Below, piece by piece: positions 20,921-32,007 of a stretch of 64,000 nt of DNA. The position numbers and the translations under genes were made by a program. The notes beneath the pieces are model-generated. The model was given only the letters and a program-made list of their open reading frames with translations. It searched no databases and was not told where the DNA came from. The stretch comes from Nitratireductor sp. B36 (GTDB taxonomy: Bacteria; Pseudomonadota; Alphaproteobacteria; Rhizobiales; Rhizobiaceae): the NCBI RefSeq assembly GCF_020833685.1, contig NZ_JACKZY010000003.1, positions 124,001 through 188,000 on the forward strand, given 5' to 3'. The number at the start of each line of letters is the position of its first letter. The stretch's first letter is position 1.

Positions 20921-21910
20921 ATGTTCCGTTGGGGCGTTCTTTCGACGGCCAGGATTGGTCGCGAGCAGGTTATTCCGCAGATTCAGGATTCGGAAAATGG
21001 CGTCGTCACGGCGATCGCCAGCCGTGATTCGTCGAAGGCGCAGGCCGTGGCGAACCGCTTCGGTATCCCCAACGTGTTTTCTTCCTACGACGCACTCCTC
21101 GCCTCGCCCGATGTGGATGGCGTCTATATTCCCTTGCCGACCTCCGACCATGTTGCCTGGGCGATCAAGGCGGCGGATGCCGGCAAGCATGTTCTGGTGG
21201 AAAAGCCGCTGGCGCTCGACGCCAAGGACATTGCCCGCGTGATCGAGGCGCGCGACCGCAACAATGTCGTCGTGTCGGAAGCCTTCATGGTCACCTATCA
21301 CCCGCAATGGCACAAGGTGCGCGACCTGATTGCTGAAGGCGCCATCGGGCGGCTGCGGCATGTGCAGGGCGTGTTCTGCTATCACAATGTCGATCCCGAC
21401 AACATGCGCAACAAGCCGGAGCTTGGCGGCGGCGGCCTGCCGGACATCGGCGTTTATCCGACAGTGACCACGCGCTTCGCCACCTGTCTGGAGCCCGAGC
21501 GCGTGCAGGCGGTTGTGGAGCGCGACCCCACCTTCGGCACCGACATCTATTCAAGCGTCAAGGCCGATTTCGGAACGTTCGAACTCAGCTTCTACGTGTC
21601 GACGCAGATGGCGCTGCGCCAGAGCATGGTGTTTCACGGCGACAGGGGCTTCATCGAGGTCAATGCGCCCTTCAACACCCCGGACTATGGCGACACGCGC
21701 CTGACGGTCTTCAGCGCCGATCACAACAGTGCCAACGTCTACCGTTTCCCACGCGCACGCCAGTATCGCTTGCAGGCGGAGGCCATCGTACGGGCGGCAC
21801 AGGGCGACACGGATGCAACGGTCTTCACACTTGAAGATTCGGTCAAGAACCAGAAGCTGATCGATGCGATCTTCCGTGCCGGCGCGCATGACGGCTGGGA
21901 AATCGTTTAG
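20921..21910 (+). CDS. Gfo/Idh/MocA family NAD(P)-dependent oxidoreductase
   Basis: A 329-residue two-domain dehydrogenase. The N-terminal Rossmann domain reads [18 protein letters not shown], with the family [10 protein letters not shown] motif (catalytic-type Lys at about residue 95) and [11 protein letters not shown]. The C-terminal alpha/beta domain includes [12 protein letters not shown] with the conserved Asp and Tyr. Substrates of this family are usually sugars, inositols or their derivatives; nothing nearby indicates which. AGGAGG lies 7 bp before the ATG at 20921. The gene is monocistronic in appearance and converges on the cell-wall hydrolase gene 14 bp away. Confidence 0.9.
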   Translation: MFRWGVLSTARIGREQVIPQIQDSENGVVTAIASRDSSKAQAVANRFGIPNVFSSYDALLASPDVDGVYIPLPTSDHVAWAIKAADAGKHVLVEKPLALDAKDIARVIEARDRNNVVVSEAFMVTYHPQWHKVRDLIAEGAIGRLRHVQGVFCYHNVDPDNMRNKPELGGGGLPDIGVYPTVTTRFATCLEPERVQAVVERDPTFGTDIYSSVKADFGTFELSFYVSTQMALRQSMVFHGDRGFIEVNAPFNTPDYGDTRLTVFSADHNSANVYRFPRARQYRLQAEAIVRAAQGDTDATVFTLEDSVKNQKLIDAIFRAGAHDGWEIV

Positions 21911-21924
21911 GGACCAGCATCCGT

Positions 21925-22548
21925 TCAAACGGGTCCGCCGCGCTTTCTTGCAAAAAAGATGTGGCGGCCTATGCGCCCAAGCTTTTGAAGACGCCGCGCC
22001 CATCCCGGGCGTACATAGCTGGCATGGTAATGCGTAGCCGTGCCCAAGGCATGCAGATCGGCATCGGCCAGGGCCGCTTCCCGAGCGCAGTCGGCAACGC
22101 ATCTTTGAATGGCCGCAGCAATCTCCCGGGCGCGTCTCCAGGGCTTCTCCTCCCTCGGAAGAAGCGCCACGCCGGTGCATGTGAAGGAGAACTGGCAGCG
22201 ATAGGGCCTGTGTGCGTTCTGAAACACCACTCCACATATGGTGTTTGGAAAGGATTTCGAACGAACCCGGTTCACAATGACCATGGCAACCGCCTTCTGA
22301 CCGTCTACGGGTTCGCCACGCGCCTCGTGATAAACCGCTGCTGAAAGGCAGGTCATCTCAGCCTCTCTGATAAAGGACGGTAGCACGGGATTGAATGTGG
22401 AGCGCTGATGCGAATGGGATTCCTCACCGATCAGCTCGGTTATCGTCCTGAAAGTAGAGGGGAAAATCGTGTCAGGCTCCCAAGCCGGGATCGACTGAAG
22501 TAGAGATGAAGCGTACAATCCCCCGAACAAAAGACTTTCTGCAAACAT
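21925..22548 (-). CDS. SleB-type cell wall hydrolase
   Basis: A 207-residue protein with an N-terminal hydrophobic stretch (FAESLLFGGLYASSLLQS) that could act as a signal or anchor, followed by a SleB/CwlJ hydrolase domain. The catalytic glutamate is in CLSAAVYHEARGEP (about residue 74) and the fold continues with KAVAMVIVNRVRSKSFPNT and a conserved QFSFTC cysteine region. In alphaproteobacteria such proteins are presumed peptidoglycan hydrolases. I chose ATG 22546-22548 because ACAGGAG lies 5 bp upstream; further upstream in-frame starts have no such site. The gene diverges from dnaK. Confidence 0.88.
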   Translation of the reverse strand: MFAESLLFGGLYASSLLQSIPAWEPDTIFPSTFRTITELIGEESHSHQRSTFNPVLPSFIREAEMTCLSAAVYHEARGEPVDGQKAVAMVIVNRVRSKSFPNTICGVVFQNAHRPYRCQFSFTCTGVALLPREEKPWRRAREIAAAIQRCVADCAREAALADADLHALGTATHYHASYVRPGWARRLQKLGRIGRHIFFARKRGGPV

Positions 22549-22899
22549 TGAGACTCCTGTGAATACCATTTCGGTACCACCGCCCCTCAGGCCCCTGTTG
22601 CAGACCACTCTCACAACCTATGCGTGAAGACAAATTGGCTTTGCTTCAAATCCGGATAGGAAGGTTTACCTTTCGTCAGGGAGACGCCCCCGGGAAGCAC
22701 TTCTGCGGAAAACGGGATGGGTTCGACCAAAATCGAGGCAAATCCCGCCTTGCGTTGCAAAAATAGCGTTCTTATATACGCCCCGAAGCTGTTCGGCGCG
22801 TTTCGTCCAGGGATGCTGCCGCAGCAAATTCGTGTGAACAGGGGCTGTCATCTGGAACGCCGGAATGGGTCCTGACAGTCTGCTTAGCGGAGAGAAGAC
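22549..22899. other. Intergenic region between the cell wall hydrolase gene and dnaK
   Basis: A 351-bp non-coding region. It holds the likely heat-shock promoter of dnaK at 22749-22777, a leader of about 115 nt before dnaK, and an AGCGGAGAGAAG ribosome-binding region directly before the dnaK ATG. The hydrolase promoter should lie in its left part, but no convincing hexamer pair was seen. No small ORF or RNA gene was recognised. Confidence 0.7.
22749..22777 (+). promoter_or_regulatory. Sigma-32 (RpoH)-type heat-shock promoter of dnaK
   Basis: CTTG at 22749-22752, an 18-bp spacer and CTTATAT at 22771-22777. This matches the alphaproteobacterial RpoH pattern CTTG-N17/18-CYTATNT exactly in its fixed positions. 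It lies about 120 bp upstream of the dnaK ATG. The family pattern is established; use of this copy is inferred. Confidence 0.7.
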
Positions 22900-24813
<1,914 letters not shown>

Positions 24814-24837
24814 ACGCCCTGACAGAACGACCAGGAA

Positions 24838-24866
24838 AGCCCGGGATTTGCGTCCCGGGCTTTTTC
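24838..24866 (+). terminator. Rho-independent terminator after dnaK
   Basis: AGCCCGGG (24838-24845) pairs with CCCGGGCT (24854-24861) around an 8-base loop, then TTTTTC. It sits 24 bp after the dnaK stop, so dnaJ is likely transcribed mainly from another promoter or by read-through. Confidence 0.92.
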
Positions 24867-24939
24867 ATATCTTCTTAAACCTCCTCCCAATAGACTTGCC
24901 GGCAAAATAAATACTGCGGATTGGCCATTGGGGAGGCTG

Positions 24940-26046
24940 ATGATCCGGTACCGGCTGTTCGAGATATGGCGCTTCGTCGCTGCGCTGCTTATCATGCTGT
25001 ACCACTTCGGGCATTTCGCGCCCGGTGACGGGCTTGCAGTGAAAAACGAACTGGCGCCCCTCAGGCCGTTGCTCGACATGTTCTTCATCATATCGGGCTT
25101 CCTGATCTTTGCGCGGTATGGAGACCAGGTCAGGGATGCGAAGAGTTACGGCATCTATCTCTACAAGCGGCTGATCCGCCTTTACCCGCTTCATCTGGCC
25201 ACGCTTTCCTATTTTGTAATGATCGGGCTTCTTGTCTCTGTGGGCGTCTTGCGCACCGGTGGAGAACCGCAGCTCTACGACTGGAGCGCGCTACCTTCGA
25301 ACCTCCTGCTCATCCAGGCCTGGGGTGTTGAAGACAGGCTGACTTTCAATTTTGTCTCCTGGTCGCTTTCTGCGGAGTGGTTTGCCTATCTTCTGCTGCC
25401 CGTGATCCTTTTCGCCTATCGCCGCTCAGGGCTTGCCGGCCTCTTCGTCCTGCTTGTTGCCTGCTATGCGGTGCTTGAGCTGATGGTGCACACCGGCGTG
25501 ATGCCGTTTGAAAGCTGGGTCATGGCCGATACCTGGGGAGCGTACCGCACCTTCGCCGATTTTGTTCTGGGCGCCCTGCTCGCGGTTCTCGTGCGCCGCT
25601 CTGCCCTGACGGCTTCAGCGCGATGGCCCGCCTGGGCAGCCATCCTGCTTGCCTGCGCCTCCATGGTGCTGCAGCTGAACATCTATGTGACGCTGCTTCT
25701 GCTGGCGGTCGCGGTCTTCCTGGCAGGTCTTGTGGAACGCAACGATCCTGAACGGTACAGCTATCCGGCCTTCCTGCGCCCGGCCGCTGCGGTCTCGTTC
25801 GGTGTTTATCTCTGGCACCCGGTTACCGAGAGCCTCTTTTATTCCTATCTTTGGAGCCATCACATTCAGTCGCATTCCATTGCGCTTTTCTTTGGCTATA
25901 CGGGCTTTGTGATGCTGGTGACGGTAATCGTCGCCATGGCGTCTTTCCGCTTCTTCGAAAACACGCTGTCCGGATACCTCTTGCGCGCCGCCGGCCTTGC
26001 ACGAACCGGCCCCGCCCCGGCCAGGCCCGCAGCCGAGACAAACTGA
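24940..26046 (+). CDS. Acyltransferase 3 family membrane protein
   Basis: A 368-residue polytopic membrane protein with about ten hydrophobic segments. It has the acyltransferase-3 signature: RLFEIWRFVAALLIMLYHFG with the catalytic-type histidine (about residue 22), followed by FFIISGFLIF and an arginine-rich cytoplasmic loop YLYKRLIRLYPLH. The C-terminal YLWHPVTE motif is typical. Members O-acetylate polysaccharides or lipids at the inner membrane; the acceptor is unknown. I chose ATG 24940; a TTG at 24928 is in frame and the GGGGAGG between them fits neither start perfectly. It separates dnaK from dnaJ. Confidence 0.85.
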   Translation: MIRYRLFEIWRFVAALLIMLYHFGHFAPGDGLAVKNELAPLRPLLDMFFIISGFLIFARYGDQVRDAKSYGIYLYKRLIRLYPLHLATLSYFVMIGLLVSVGVLRTGGEPQLYDWSALPSNLLLIQAWGVEDRLTFNFVSWSLSAEWFAYLLLPVILFAYRRSGLAGLFVLLVACYAVLELMVHTGVMPFESWVMADTWGAYRTFADFVLGALLAVLVRRSALTASARWPAWAAILLACASMVLQLNIYVTLLLLAVAVFLAGLVERNDPERYSYPAFLRPAAAVSFGVYLWHPVTESLFYSYLWSHHIQSHSIALFFGYTGFVMLVTVIVAMASFRFFENTLSGYLLRAAGLARTGPAPARPAAETN

Positions 26047-26201
26047 AAACGGCTCCATGCAGCCAAATGGAACCTCTGTCTCGTTCCCATGGCTGGCAAT
26101 CTCATGAAAACTATGGCATTCGCTGTCGCAAATACCTAAATAACGGACACTGATCGGGGGAACAGTGTTCGCTCCAAACAGACTATGCGGGACTCTCATT
26201 C

Positions 26202-27326
26202 ATGAAGGCAGATTTTTACGAGACGCTCAGCGTGTCGAGAAACGCCGACGAGAAGGAACTTAAGAGCGCTTTTCGCAAGCTCGCCATGCGGTATCATCCT
26301 GACCGCAATCCGGGCGACGAAGAGGCCGAACAGAAGTTCAAGGAAGTCAACGAAGCCTACGAGACGCTGCGCGATCCTCAGAAACGGGCGGCCTACGACC
26401 AGTTCGGCCACGCCGCTTTCGAGAATGGTGGCATGGGCGCGCGGGGCGGGTTTGGCGGTGGTGGCGGATTCGCCGATATTTTCGAAGACATCTTCGGCGA
26501 CATGATGGGTGGTGGTGGCCGCCGCCGCGGTGGCCGCCAACACGGCGCGGATTTGCGCTTCAATATGGAAATCACGCTTGAGGAAGCCTTTACCGGCAAA
26601 ACCGGGCAAATCCGGGTGCCGACGGCTGTGGCCTGCGATGATTGTGCCGGTAGTGGTGCCAAGCCCGGCACTTCGCCGACGCAGTGTCAGATGTGCCATG
26701 GTTCCGGACGGGTACGCGCCGCCCAGGGATTCTTTTCCATTGAACGCACCTGTCCGACCTGTCAGGGGCGCGGCGAAACCATTTCCGACCCCTGTCCGAA
26801 ATGCTCCGGGCAGGGGCGCGTGGCCGAGGAGCGGTCGCTCTCGGTCAACATTCCCGCCGGCATCGAAGACGGCACGCGCATCCGCCTCGCAGGTGAAGGC
26901 GAAGCTGGGCTGCGTGGTGGGCCGGCTGGCGACCTCTACATTTTCCTTTCCGTCAAGCCGCATGAGTTCTTCCAGCGCGACGGTGCCGATCTCTACTGCA
27001 AGGTACCAATTTCAATGACCACGGCTGCGCTTGGCGGCGCGTTCGAGGTCACCACGCTCGATGGGACACAAACCCGCGTCAAAGTGCCTGAAGGCACGCA
27101 GAATGGGCGACAGTTCCGCCTCAGCGGGAAAGGCATGCCTATTCTGCGCCAGCCCAAGGTTGGCGATCTTTACATTCAGGTGGCCGTAGAAACGCCGCAA
27201 AACCTGACCAAGAAGCAGCGGGAGCTTCTGGAGGAGTTCGAGAATATATCTTCCAAGGAAAACAGCCCTCAATCGGCCGGTTTCTTTTCGCGGATGAAAG
27301 ACTTTTTCGAATCCTTCGGTGAGTAG
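26202..27326 (+). CDS. dnaJ: Co-chaperone DnaJ (Hsp40, type I)
   Basis: DnaJ delivers substrates to DnaK and stimulates its ATPase. The 374-residue protein has the J domain with HPD at residues 32-34 ([10 protein letters not shown]), a Gly/Phe-rich linker ([20 protein letters not shown]), four zinc-finger CxxCxGxG units ([32 protein letters not shown]) and the C-terminal substrate-binding domain. It is complete. The ribosome-binding site is weak (GGGAC). It is separated from dnaK by a terminator and an acyltransferase gene, while pmtA follows after about 110 bp. Confidence 0.98.
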   Translation: MKADFYETLSVSRNADEKELKSAFRKLAMRYHPDRNPGDEEAEQKFKEVNEAYETLRDPQKRAAYDQFGHAAFENGGMGARGGFGGGGGFADIFEDIFGDMMGGGGRRRGGRQHGADLRFNMEITLEEAFTGKTGQIRVPTAVACDDCAGSGAKPGTSPTQCQMCHGSGRVRAAQGFFSIERTCPTCQGRGETISDPCPKCSGQGRVAEERSLSVNIPAGIEDGTRIRLAGEGEAGLRGGPAGDLYIFLSVKPHEFFQRDGADLYCKVPISMTTAALGGAFEVTTLDGTQTRVKVPEGTQNGRQFRLSGKGMPILRQPKVGDLYIQVAVETPQNLTKKQRELLEEFENISSKENSPQSAGFFSRMKDFFESFGE

Positions 27327-27436
27327 CCAAAGCGTGCTAAGAGGAACCACCGGGTCGGTTGCCCGGTTACTCCTGTGCGGTCACGCATCGCGGAGGCTGC
27401 ACGGAGATCGGGAACATGAAGGAGGACGCCGGAAAG

Positions 27437-28054
27437 ATGAGCAAGGGCTTGGATATGCGCAAGGCCATCGCGGATCGCTTTGGAGAAGAGCTGCGTTTTT
27501 TTCGCGGCTGGATCGAGCAGCCCAAGGCCGTCGGCTCCATCATTCCAACCAGCGGCGTGACAGCCCGACGTATGGCATCTGTCATCAACACCGATTCCGG
27601 TCTCCCGGTTCTCGAGGTGGGGCCCGGTACGGGCGTCATCACCAAGGCCATCCTGGCCCATGGGGTAAAGCCCGACCAACTCTACGCAGTCGAATACTCT
27701 CCGGATTTCGTCAAGCATTTGCGCGAAGCCTATCCCGGAGTGCACGTCATTCAGGGCGATGCTTTCAACCTCGACCAGACGTTGACGGAGGCTCTGGGCG
27801 ACGAGGCCCCGCGGATCTTCGACAGTGTCATTTCCGGCGTGCCGCTGCTCAATTTCCCTGTTGAAGCGCGCATCGCCTATCTCGATAGCCTTTTGGACCG
27901 CATTCCTGAAGGGCGCCCCGTGATCCAGCTCACCTATGGACCGAAATCGCCGATCCCGCCCGGGCAGGGCAACTATACGGTCGAGCATTTCGATTTCGTG
28001 CTGCGCAATATTCCACCGACACAGCTGTGGGTGTACCGCCGCGGCAGGCATTAA
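27437..28054 (+). CDS. pmtA: Phosphatidylethanolamine N-methyltransferase
   Basis: PmtA uses SAM to methylate phosphatidylethanolamine stepwise toward phosphatidylcholine, a major membrane lipid in rhizobia. The 205-residue protein has the SAM-binding motif VLEVGPGTGVITKAIL (about residues 63-78), the second-strand acidic residue in YAVEYSPDF and the family stretch ISGVPLLNFPVEARIAYL. It resembles the Rhizobium/Sinorhizobium PmtA type. I chose ATG 27437 (MSKGLDMRK), preceded by AAGGAGG at 11 bp; ATG 27416 is also in frame with GGAG 9 bp upstream. Position downstream of dnaJ and upstream of pyrF is conserved in the order. Confidence 0.9.
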   Translation: MSKGLDMRKAIADRFGEELRFFRGWIEQPKAVGSIIPTSGVTARRMASVINTDSGLPVLEVGPGTGVITKAILAHGVKPDQLYAVEYSPDFVKHLREAYPGVHVIQGDAFNLDQTLTEALGDEAPRIFDSVISGVPLLNFPVEARIAYLDSLLDRIPEGRPVIQLTYGPKSPIPPGQGNYTVEHFDFVLRNIPPTQLWVYRRGRH

Positions 28055-28119
28055 GGTCAGCACCTATCAATCCTCGATGACATTGGTTATACGGCTCTCT
28101 CAAAAGGGAGCTGTGACCA

Positions 28120-28719
28120 ATGACCCCAACGATTCTGGTGTTCGCGGGCTCAATCCGAACCGGCGCCTTTAGCGGCAAAACTGCCGACGCTGCCATGAAG
28201 GAACTGGCGCAGCAGGGCGCCGAGGTGACACGTATCTCGCTGGCGGATTATCCGCTTCCCATCATGGACCAGGATCTGGAGAAGGAAAAAGGCATTCCTG
28301 AGAATGCCTACAGGCTCGGCCGGTTGATCGCCGCCCATGATGGTGTTCTGATCGCCAGCCCGGAATACAACGCCTCTATCCCTCCTCTGCTCAAGAATAC
28401 AGTCGACTGGATAAGCCGAATCTCGAAGGACGGTGGAAAACCGTTGCGCCCCTGGACTGGAAAGCCGGTCGGGCTCTGCTCTTCTTCGGATGGAAATTTC
28501 GCCGGCATTCGCGGGCTCTATCACCTGCGCGCAGTGCTGATGAACTGCAAGGCTGACATCATCACCCAACAATGCTCGGTCGCCCGGGCACAGGATGCCT
28601 TCGACGAGAATGGCAACTTCAAGGATGACCGCACGCGCGGAATGATGGAAGCCGTGTGCAGCAACCTGATCGAACGCGCGAGATTGACATCGATGAGATG
28701 TGGGAGCCTGACCTTATGA
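28120..28719 (+). CDS. NADPH-dependent FMN reductase (flavodoxin-like)
   Basis: A 199-residue flavodoxin-fold oxidoreductase. The FMN phosphate-binding loop is [13 protein letters not shown] (about residues 8-20), and the isoalloxazine-binding motif [18 protein letters not shown] occurs at about 80-97. Relatives reduce FMN, quinones, azo dyes or chromate; the natural substrate cannot be told. The stop overlaps the pyrF start by 4 bp (ATGA), so the two are translationally coupled. GGGAGCTGTGACCA precedes the ATG. Confidence 0.9.
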   Translation: MTPTILVFAGSIRTGAFSGKTADAAMKELAQQGAEVTRISLADYPLPIMDQDLEKEKGIPENAYRLGRLIAAHDGVLIASPEYNASIPPLLKNTVDWISRISKDGGKPLRPWTGKPVGLCSSSDGNFAGIRGLYHLRAVLMNCKADIITQQCSVARAQDAFDENGNFKDDRTRGMMEAVCSNLIERARLTSMRCGSLTL

Positions 28720-29411
28720 GCGAAGCAATGCGAGACCGTCTGATTGTTGGCCTGGATGTGCCAACCCTGACTGAAGCCGACAAAGTGGTCGCCGCGCTAG
28801 GCGATACCGTGTCCTTTTACAAGATTGGCCATCAGCTCGCCTTTGCCGGTGGATTGAGCTTTGCGCGGGAGCTGGCAGGCTCGGGCAAGAAAATCTTCCT
28901 CGACATGAAACTGCTCGACATCGACAACACAGTCGCCAAGGGCGTCGAGAACATCGCCCGAATGGGCATGACGATGCTGACGATCCACGCCTATCCGAAA
29001 GCAATGCGCGCGGCCGTGCAGGCGGCCGAGGGTTCAGGTCTGACCCTGCTCGGTGTGACGGTCCTCACATCCATGGACGATGCAGACCTCAAAGAGGCCG
29101 GCTATGCGCTAACGGCGCGTGAGCTGGTAAAGAAGCGCGTCGCGCAGGCGCGTGACGCGGGCATGGGCGGGATCGTCTGTGCACCCACCGAGGTGAATGA
29201 AATGCGCGATGTGGCAGGGCCCGGCATGGCGCTGGTGACGCCCGGCATCCGCCCGGCAGGCAGCGATCATGGCGATCAGAAGCGCGTGATGACGCCCGGC
29301 GATGCGATCCGTGCGGGAGGTTCCCATCTGGTGGTGGCCCGCCCGATCGTGGCATCCCCGGATCCGAAGGCTGCCGCTCAGTCCATTCTCGACGAGATGG
29401 CCGCAGCCTGA
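28716..29411 (+). CDS. pyrF: Orotidine 5'-phosphate decarboxylase
   Basis: PyrF converts OMP to UMP, the last step of de novo pyrimidine synthesis. It is a 231-residue TIM barrel with the catalytic Lys/Asp network in [16 protein letters not shown], the N-terminal LIVGLDVPT strand, and the phosphate-binding VTPGIRPAG and [10 protein letters not shown] segments. I chose ATG 28716 ([11 protein letters not shown]), which has GGGAG 10 bp upstream and overlaps the reductase stop. An upstream in-frame ATG at 28656 would overlap the reductase by 64 bp. Confidence 0.97.
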   Translation: MSEAMRDRLIVGLDVPTLTEADKVVAALGDTVSFYKIGHQLAFAGGLSFARELAGSGKKIFLDMKLLDIDNTVAKGVENIARMGMTMLTIHAYPKAMRAAVQAAEGSGLTLLGVTVLTSMDDADLKEAGYALTARELVKKRVAQARDAGMGGIVCAPTEVNEMRDVAGPGMALVTPGIRPAGSDHGDQKRVMTPGDAIRAGGSHLVVARPIVASPDPKAAAQSILDEMAAA

Positions 29412-29448
29412 CAGAGTGGGCCGGACGCCGACAACGGAGGAGGAAACC

Positions 29449-29739
29449 ATGCCCAAAGGATACTGGATTGCCCATGTCGATGTACGCGACCCGGAGCGTT
29501 ACAAGGACTATGTGGCCACGGCCAAACCGGCCTTCGAGAAGTTCGGTGCCCGCTTCCTGGCGCGTGGCGGCGCATGGGAAGGGCTGGAAGGCACGGGGCG
29601 CGGGCGCAATGTCGTGATCGAATTTCCCTCACTGCAGGCAGCGCGCGATTGCTACAACTCGCCCGAATATCAGGCAGCAAAGGCGATCCGCACGACCGTA
29701 GCGGACGCGGACATGATCCTCGTTGAAGGCGCAGAGTAG
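29449..29739 (+). CDS. DUF1330 family protein
   Basis: A 96-residue dimeric alpha/beta barrel-type protein of the DUF1330 family. Conserved elements are the opening GYWIAHVDVRDPERYKDY, the ARGGAWEGLEG turn and the end segment SPEYQAAKAIR. Its biochemical role is unknown. GGAGGAGG precedes the ATG at 29449. It lies 37 bp after pyrF and is probably part of the pmtA-pyrF transcript; the following GNAT gene reads out of its 3' end. Confidence 0.9.
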   Translation: MPKGYWIAHVDVRDPERYKDYVATAKPAFEKFGARFLARGGAWEGLEGTGRGRNVVIEFPSLQAARDCYNSPEYQAAKAIRTTVADADMILVEGAE

Positions 29740-30298
29740 GCTGCGCGGAGGAGATAGAACCACGCTCGATCTGCCCGGAAAATATGCAATTCGGCCCTAT
29801 CGCAGGGCCGATGCCGCGCTTCTTCCAAAGGTGGAGGCGCGGGCAGCTGAACTTTTTGTCGCGTATGGTTATGCAGGCCTTGGCGCCATTCCGGCTCTCC
29901 CGGAAGATGCCTTCAACGCTATCGCGTCGGAGAACAGGACATTCGTTGCGGCGCATGAGGACGAGGGTGCAATAGGGTTCGCCATGTGCGGCCAGATCGG
30001 GTCATTTCTCCATTTGAAAGAGCTTTCCGTGGCGCCAGAGCACGGACGGCGGGGGTTGGGGAGCGCATTGCTTCATGCGGTGATCGCCGAAAGCGTTGCT
30101 CTCAAGCTGGACGGCGTGTCGCTCAGCACCTTTCGATCGGTGCCCTTCAATGCACCGTTCTACAAGCGCCACGGGTTTGTTGAAGAGCCTTTCTCTACCG
30201 CGAACGAAGCATTGAAAGAGCGCTTCATTGCAGAAACTCCCCCAGGAATTGCGGCAGACGACCGCCTTTTGATGGTGCGCCGCAGCAAGACCTTATGA
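29723..30298 (+). CDS. GNAT family N-acetyltransferase (start codon ambiguous)
   Basis: An acetyltransferase-fold protein of up to 191 residues. The acetyl-CoA pyrophosphate-binding motif is LSVAPEHGRRGLGSALL (motif A, R/Q-x-x-G-x-G/A type), and NAPFYKRHGFVEE is the motif B equivalent. The substrate is unknown. The only standard start that keeps the fold is TTG at 29723, overlapping the DUF1330 gene by 17 bp and with no good ribosome site. A strong GGAGGAG lies at 29747-29753 and places ACG at 29762 at 8-bp spacing, so the real start may be the ACG. Coordinates given use the TTG. Confidence 0.8.
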   Translation: MKAQSRLRGGDRTTLDLPGKYAIRPYRRADAALLPKVEARAAELFVAYGYAGLGAIPALPEDAFNAIASENRTFVAAHEDEGAIGFAMCGQIGSFLHLKELSVAPEHGRRGLGSALLHAVIAESVALKLDGVSLSTFRSVPFNAPFYKRHGFVEEPFSTANEALKERFIAETPPGIAADDRLLMVRRSKTL

Positions 30299-30379
30299 CC
30301 AGGAGATCGGATTACCTTTTTTAATTCAACGAATTAGAGCGGCCTCTGATTGACCAGTGGCCGGGAAAAAGCCCTTCTA

Positions 30380-30393
30380 TTGCAACGCAGCAA
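30380..30393. promoter_or_regulatory. Possible PhaR-type operator upstream of phaZ
   Basis: TTGC (30380-30383) and GCAA (30390-30393) form an inverted pair inside TTGCAACGCAGCAA, 107 bp before phaZ. TGC/GCA-rich inverted sites are bound by PhaR-type regulators of PHA genes in other alphaproteobacteria. The match is short and the assignment is speculative. Confidence 0.25.
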
Positions 30394-30499
30394 AAGTTGT
30401 TTACTCTGATCGGAAAGCAAACAAGCAAGGCCGCTGCGTTCCCTTCTCCTTTTTCACGGCAGTCTGGCCATAGCGAAGGTCCTCTCAGGAAACCTAGCA

Positions 30500-31813
30500 A
30501 TGTATTATCAGCTCTATGAATTCAACCACGCCGCGCTCCAGCCAGCACGGGCCTATGCCGATGCGGTTCGGCTCTTTTACAGCAATCCTTTGAACCCGGT
30601 TGCCAAGACCTATTTCGGACGAACTGTCGCTGCCGCAGCCGAAGTCTTCGAGCGCAGCACACGCCGCTACACGAAGCCCGAGTTCGGCCTGAAGGAAACA
30701 AACGTCAACGGCGTGAAGGTGAGTGTGCGCGAGCAGACCGTGTGGTCGCAGCCTTTCTGCGATGTCATACGGTTCAAGCGCGACCTCCCCAAGGGCGCAC
30801 ATCCGGGCCCGAAAATATTGATGGTCGCGCCGATGTCGGGCCACTATGCCACGCTGCTCCGCGGCACGGTGGAAACGATGCTTCCCTATGCGGATGTCTA
30901 CATCACGGACTGGGCGGACGCGCGCATGGTGCCGGTTTCCGACGGGCCGTTCGATCTCGATGACTACATCGATTACCTGATCGATATTTTCGACCATATG
31001 GGCCCAGACACGCATGTGATGGCGGTCTGCCAGCCTTCTGTTCCCGTGCTTGCAGCCATCGCTCTGATGGAAGCGCGCGGGGAGAAGAACGTGCCGGCCA
31101 GCATGACGCTGATGGGGGGGCCGATTGACACACGCAAGAACCCTACGGCTGTCAATGAACTGGCCGAGCAGAAAGACATTTCCTGGTTTCGCGACAATGT
31201 GATCATGCCGGTGCCGTGGCCCAATCCCGGCTTCATGCGACATGTTTACCCAGGCTTTCTGCAGCTTTCCGGCTTCATGAGCATGAACCTTGATCGCCAC
31301 ATCACGGCGCACAAGGACTTCTTCATGCACCTGGTGAAAAACGACGGTGACTCCGCCGAAAAGCACCGCGACTTCTATGACGAGTATCTTGCCGTCATGG
31401 ACCTGACGGCCGAGTTTTACCTGCAGACGGTCGAAACCGTTTTCATTCGCCACGACCTGCCACGCGGACAAATGCGGCATCGCGGTGAATTGGTGGATCC
31501 CGCCGCAATCCGCCGCGTGGCTCTTCTCACCGTGGAAGGCGAGAATGACGATATATCCGGCGTTGGGCAGACCAAGGCCGCGCATGATCTATGCGTCAAC
31601 ATCCCCGAAGACATGCGCCATCACTATATGCAGCCGGCGGTTGGCCATTATGGCGTTTTCAACGGTTCGCGCTTCCGCTCGGAAATTGCGCCGCGCATTC
31701 TTGATTTCATGCGCAGCAATCCTGCCGGCGGGCTGAAAACCACGGCGAAAGCGCCCACCGGCGTTTCCCGGAAAAAGGTTCAGAAACGACAAATTCGAGC
31801 GAAACAGCCCTGA
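30500..31813 (+). CDS. phaZ: Intracellular polyhydroxyalkanoate depolymerase
   Basis: PhaZ hydrolyses stored poly-3-hydroxybutyrate granules to hydroxybutyrate. The 437-residue alpha/beta hydrolase shows the lipase-box-like VMAVCQPSVP with a cysteine nucleophile at residue 177, as in the intracellular PhaZ1 type. The PMSGHYATLLRGT oxyanion region lies near residue 112, and VEGENDDISG and AVGHYGVFNGSRF hold the acid and histidine. No signal peptide is present, consistent with cytoplasmic granules. The C-terminal 30 residues are basic and low complexity. The ATG at 30500 has AGGAAA upstream. The gene is flanked by long intergenic regions and ends at a strong hairpin. Confidence 0.93.
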   Translation: MYYQLYEFNHAALQPARAYADAVRLFYSNPLNPVAKTYFGRTVAAAAEVFERSTRRYTKPEFGLKETNVNGVKVSVREQTVWSQPFCDVIRFKRDLPKGAHPGPKILMVAPMSGHYATLLRGTVETMLPYADVYITDWADARMVPVSDGPFDLDDYIDYLIDIFDHMGPDTHVMAVCQPSVPVLAAIALMEARGEKNVPASMTLMGGPIDTRKNPTAVNELAEQKDISWFRDNVIMPVPWPNPGFMRHVYPGFLQLSGFMSMNLDRHITAHKDFFMHLVKNDGDSAEKHRDFYDEYLAVMDLTAEFYLQTVETVFIRHDLPRGQMRHRGELVDPAAIRRVALLTVEGENDDISGVGQTKAAHDLCVNIPEDMRHHYMQPAVGHYGVFNGSRFRSEIAPRILDFMRSNPAGGLKTTAKAPTGVSRKKVQKRQIRAKQP

Positions 31814-31847
31814 AATTCTGGAAAACGGGTGCGTTTTCCGGAATTTC
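31812..31847 (+). terminator. Long stem-loop immediately after phaZ
   Basis: GAAATTCTGGAAAAC (31812-31826) pairs with GTTTTCCGGAATTTC (31833-31847) with one mismatch and a 6-base loop. The stem begins in the phaZ stop codon. There is no T-tract, so it may stabilise the mRNA end or be a dispersed palindromic element rather than a classical terminator. Confidence 0.5.
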
Positions 31848-32007
31848 CTGTCGCGTCGAAGCCCTTTGCACACCAGCAGCGTCGACCCATTCGATCCATC
31901 GTGCATTTCCGCAACAGAGCGGAAGAAACTGGCGCTGCTAGCCGGCGCTGGTAACCATAGCTGGGAAGATTGCCCGCCCGCCGATTGACATCAGGCCCTC
32001 ACGTTTC

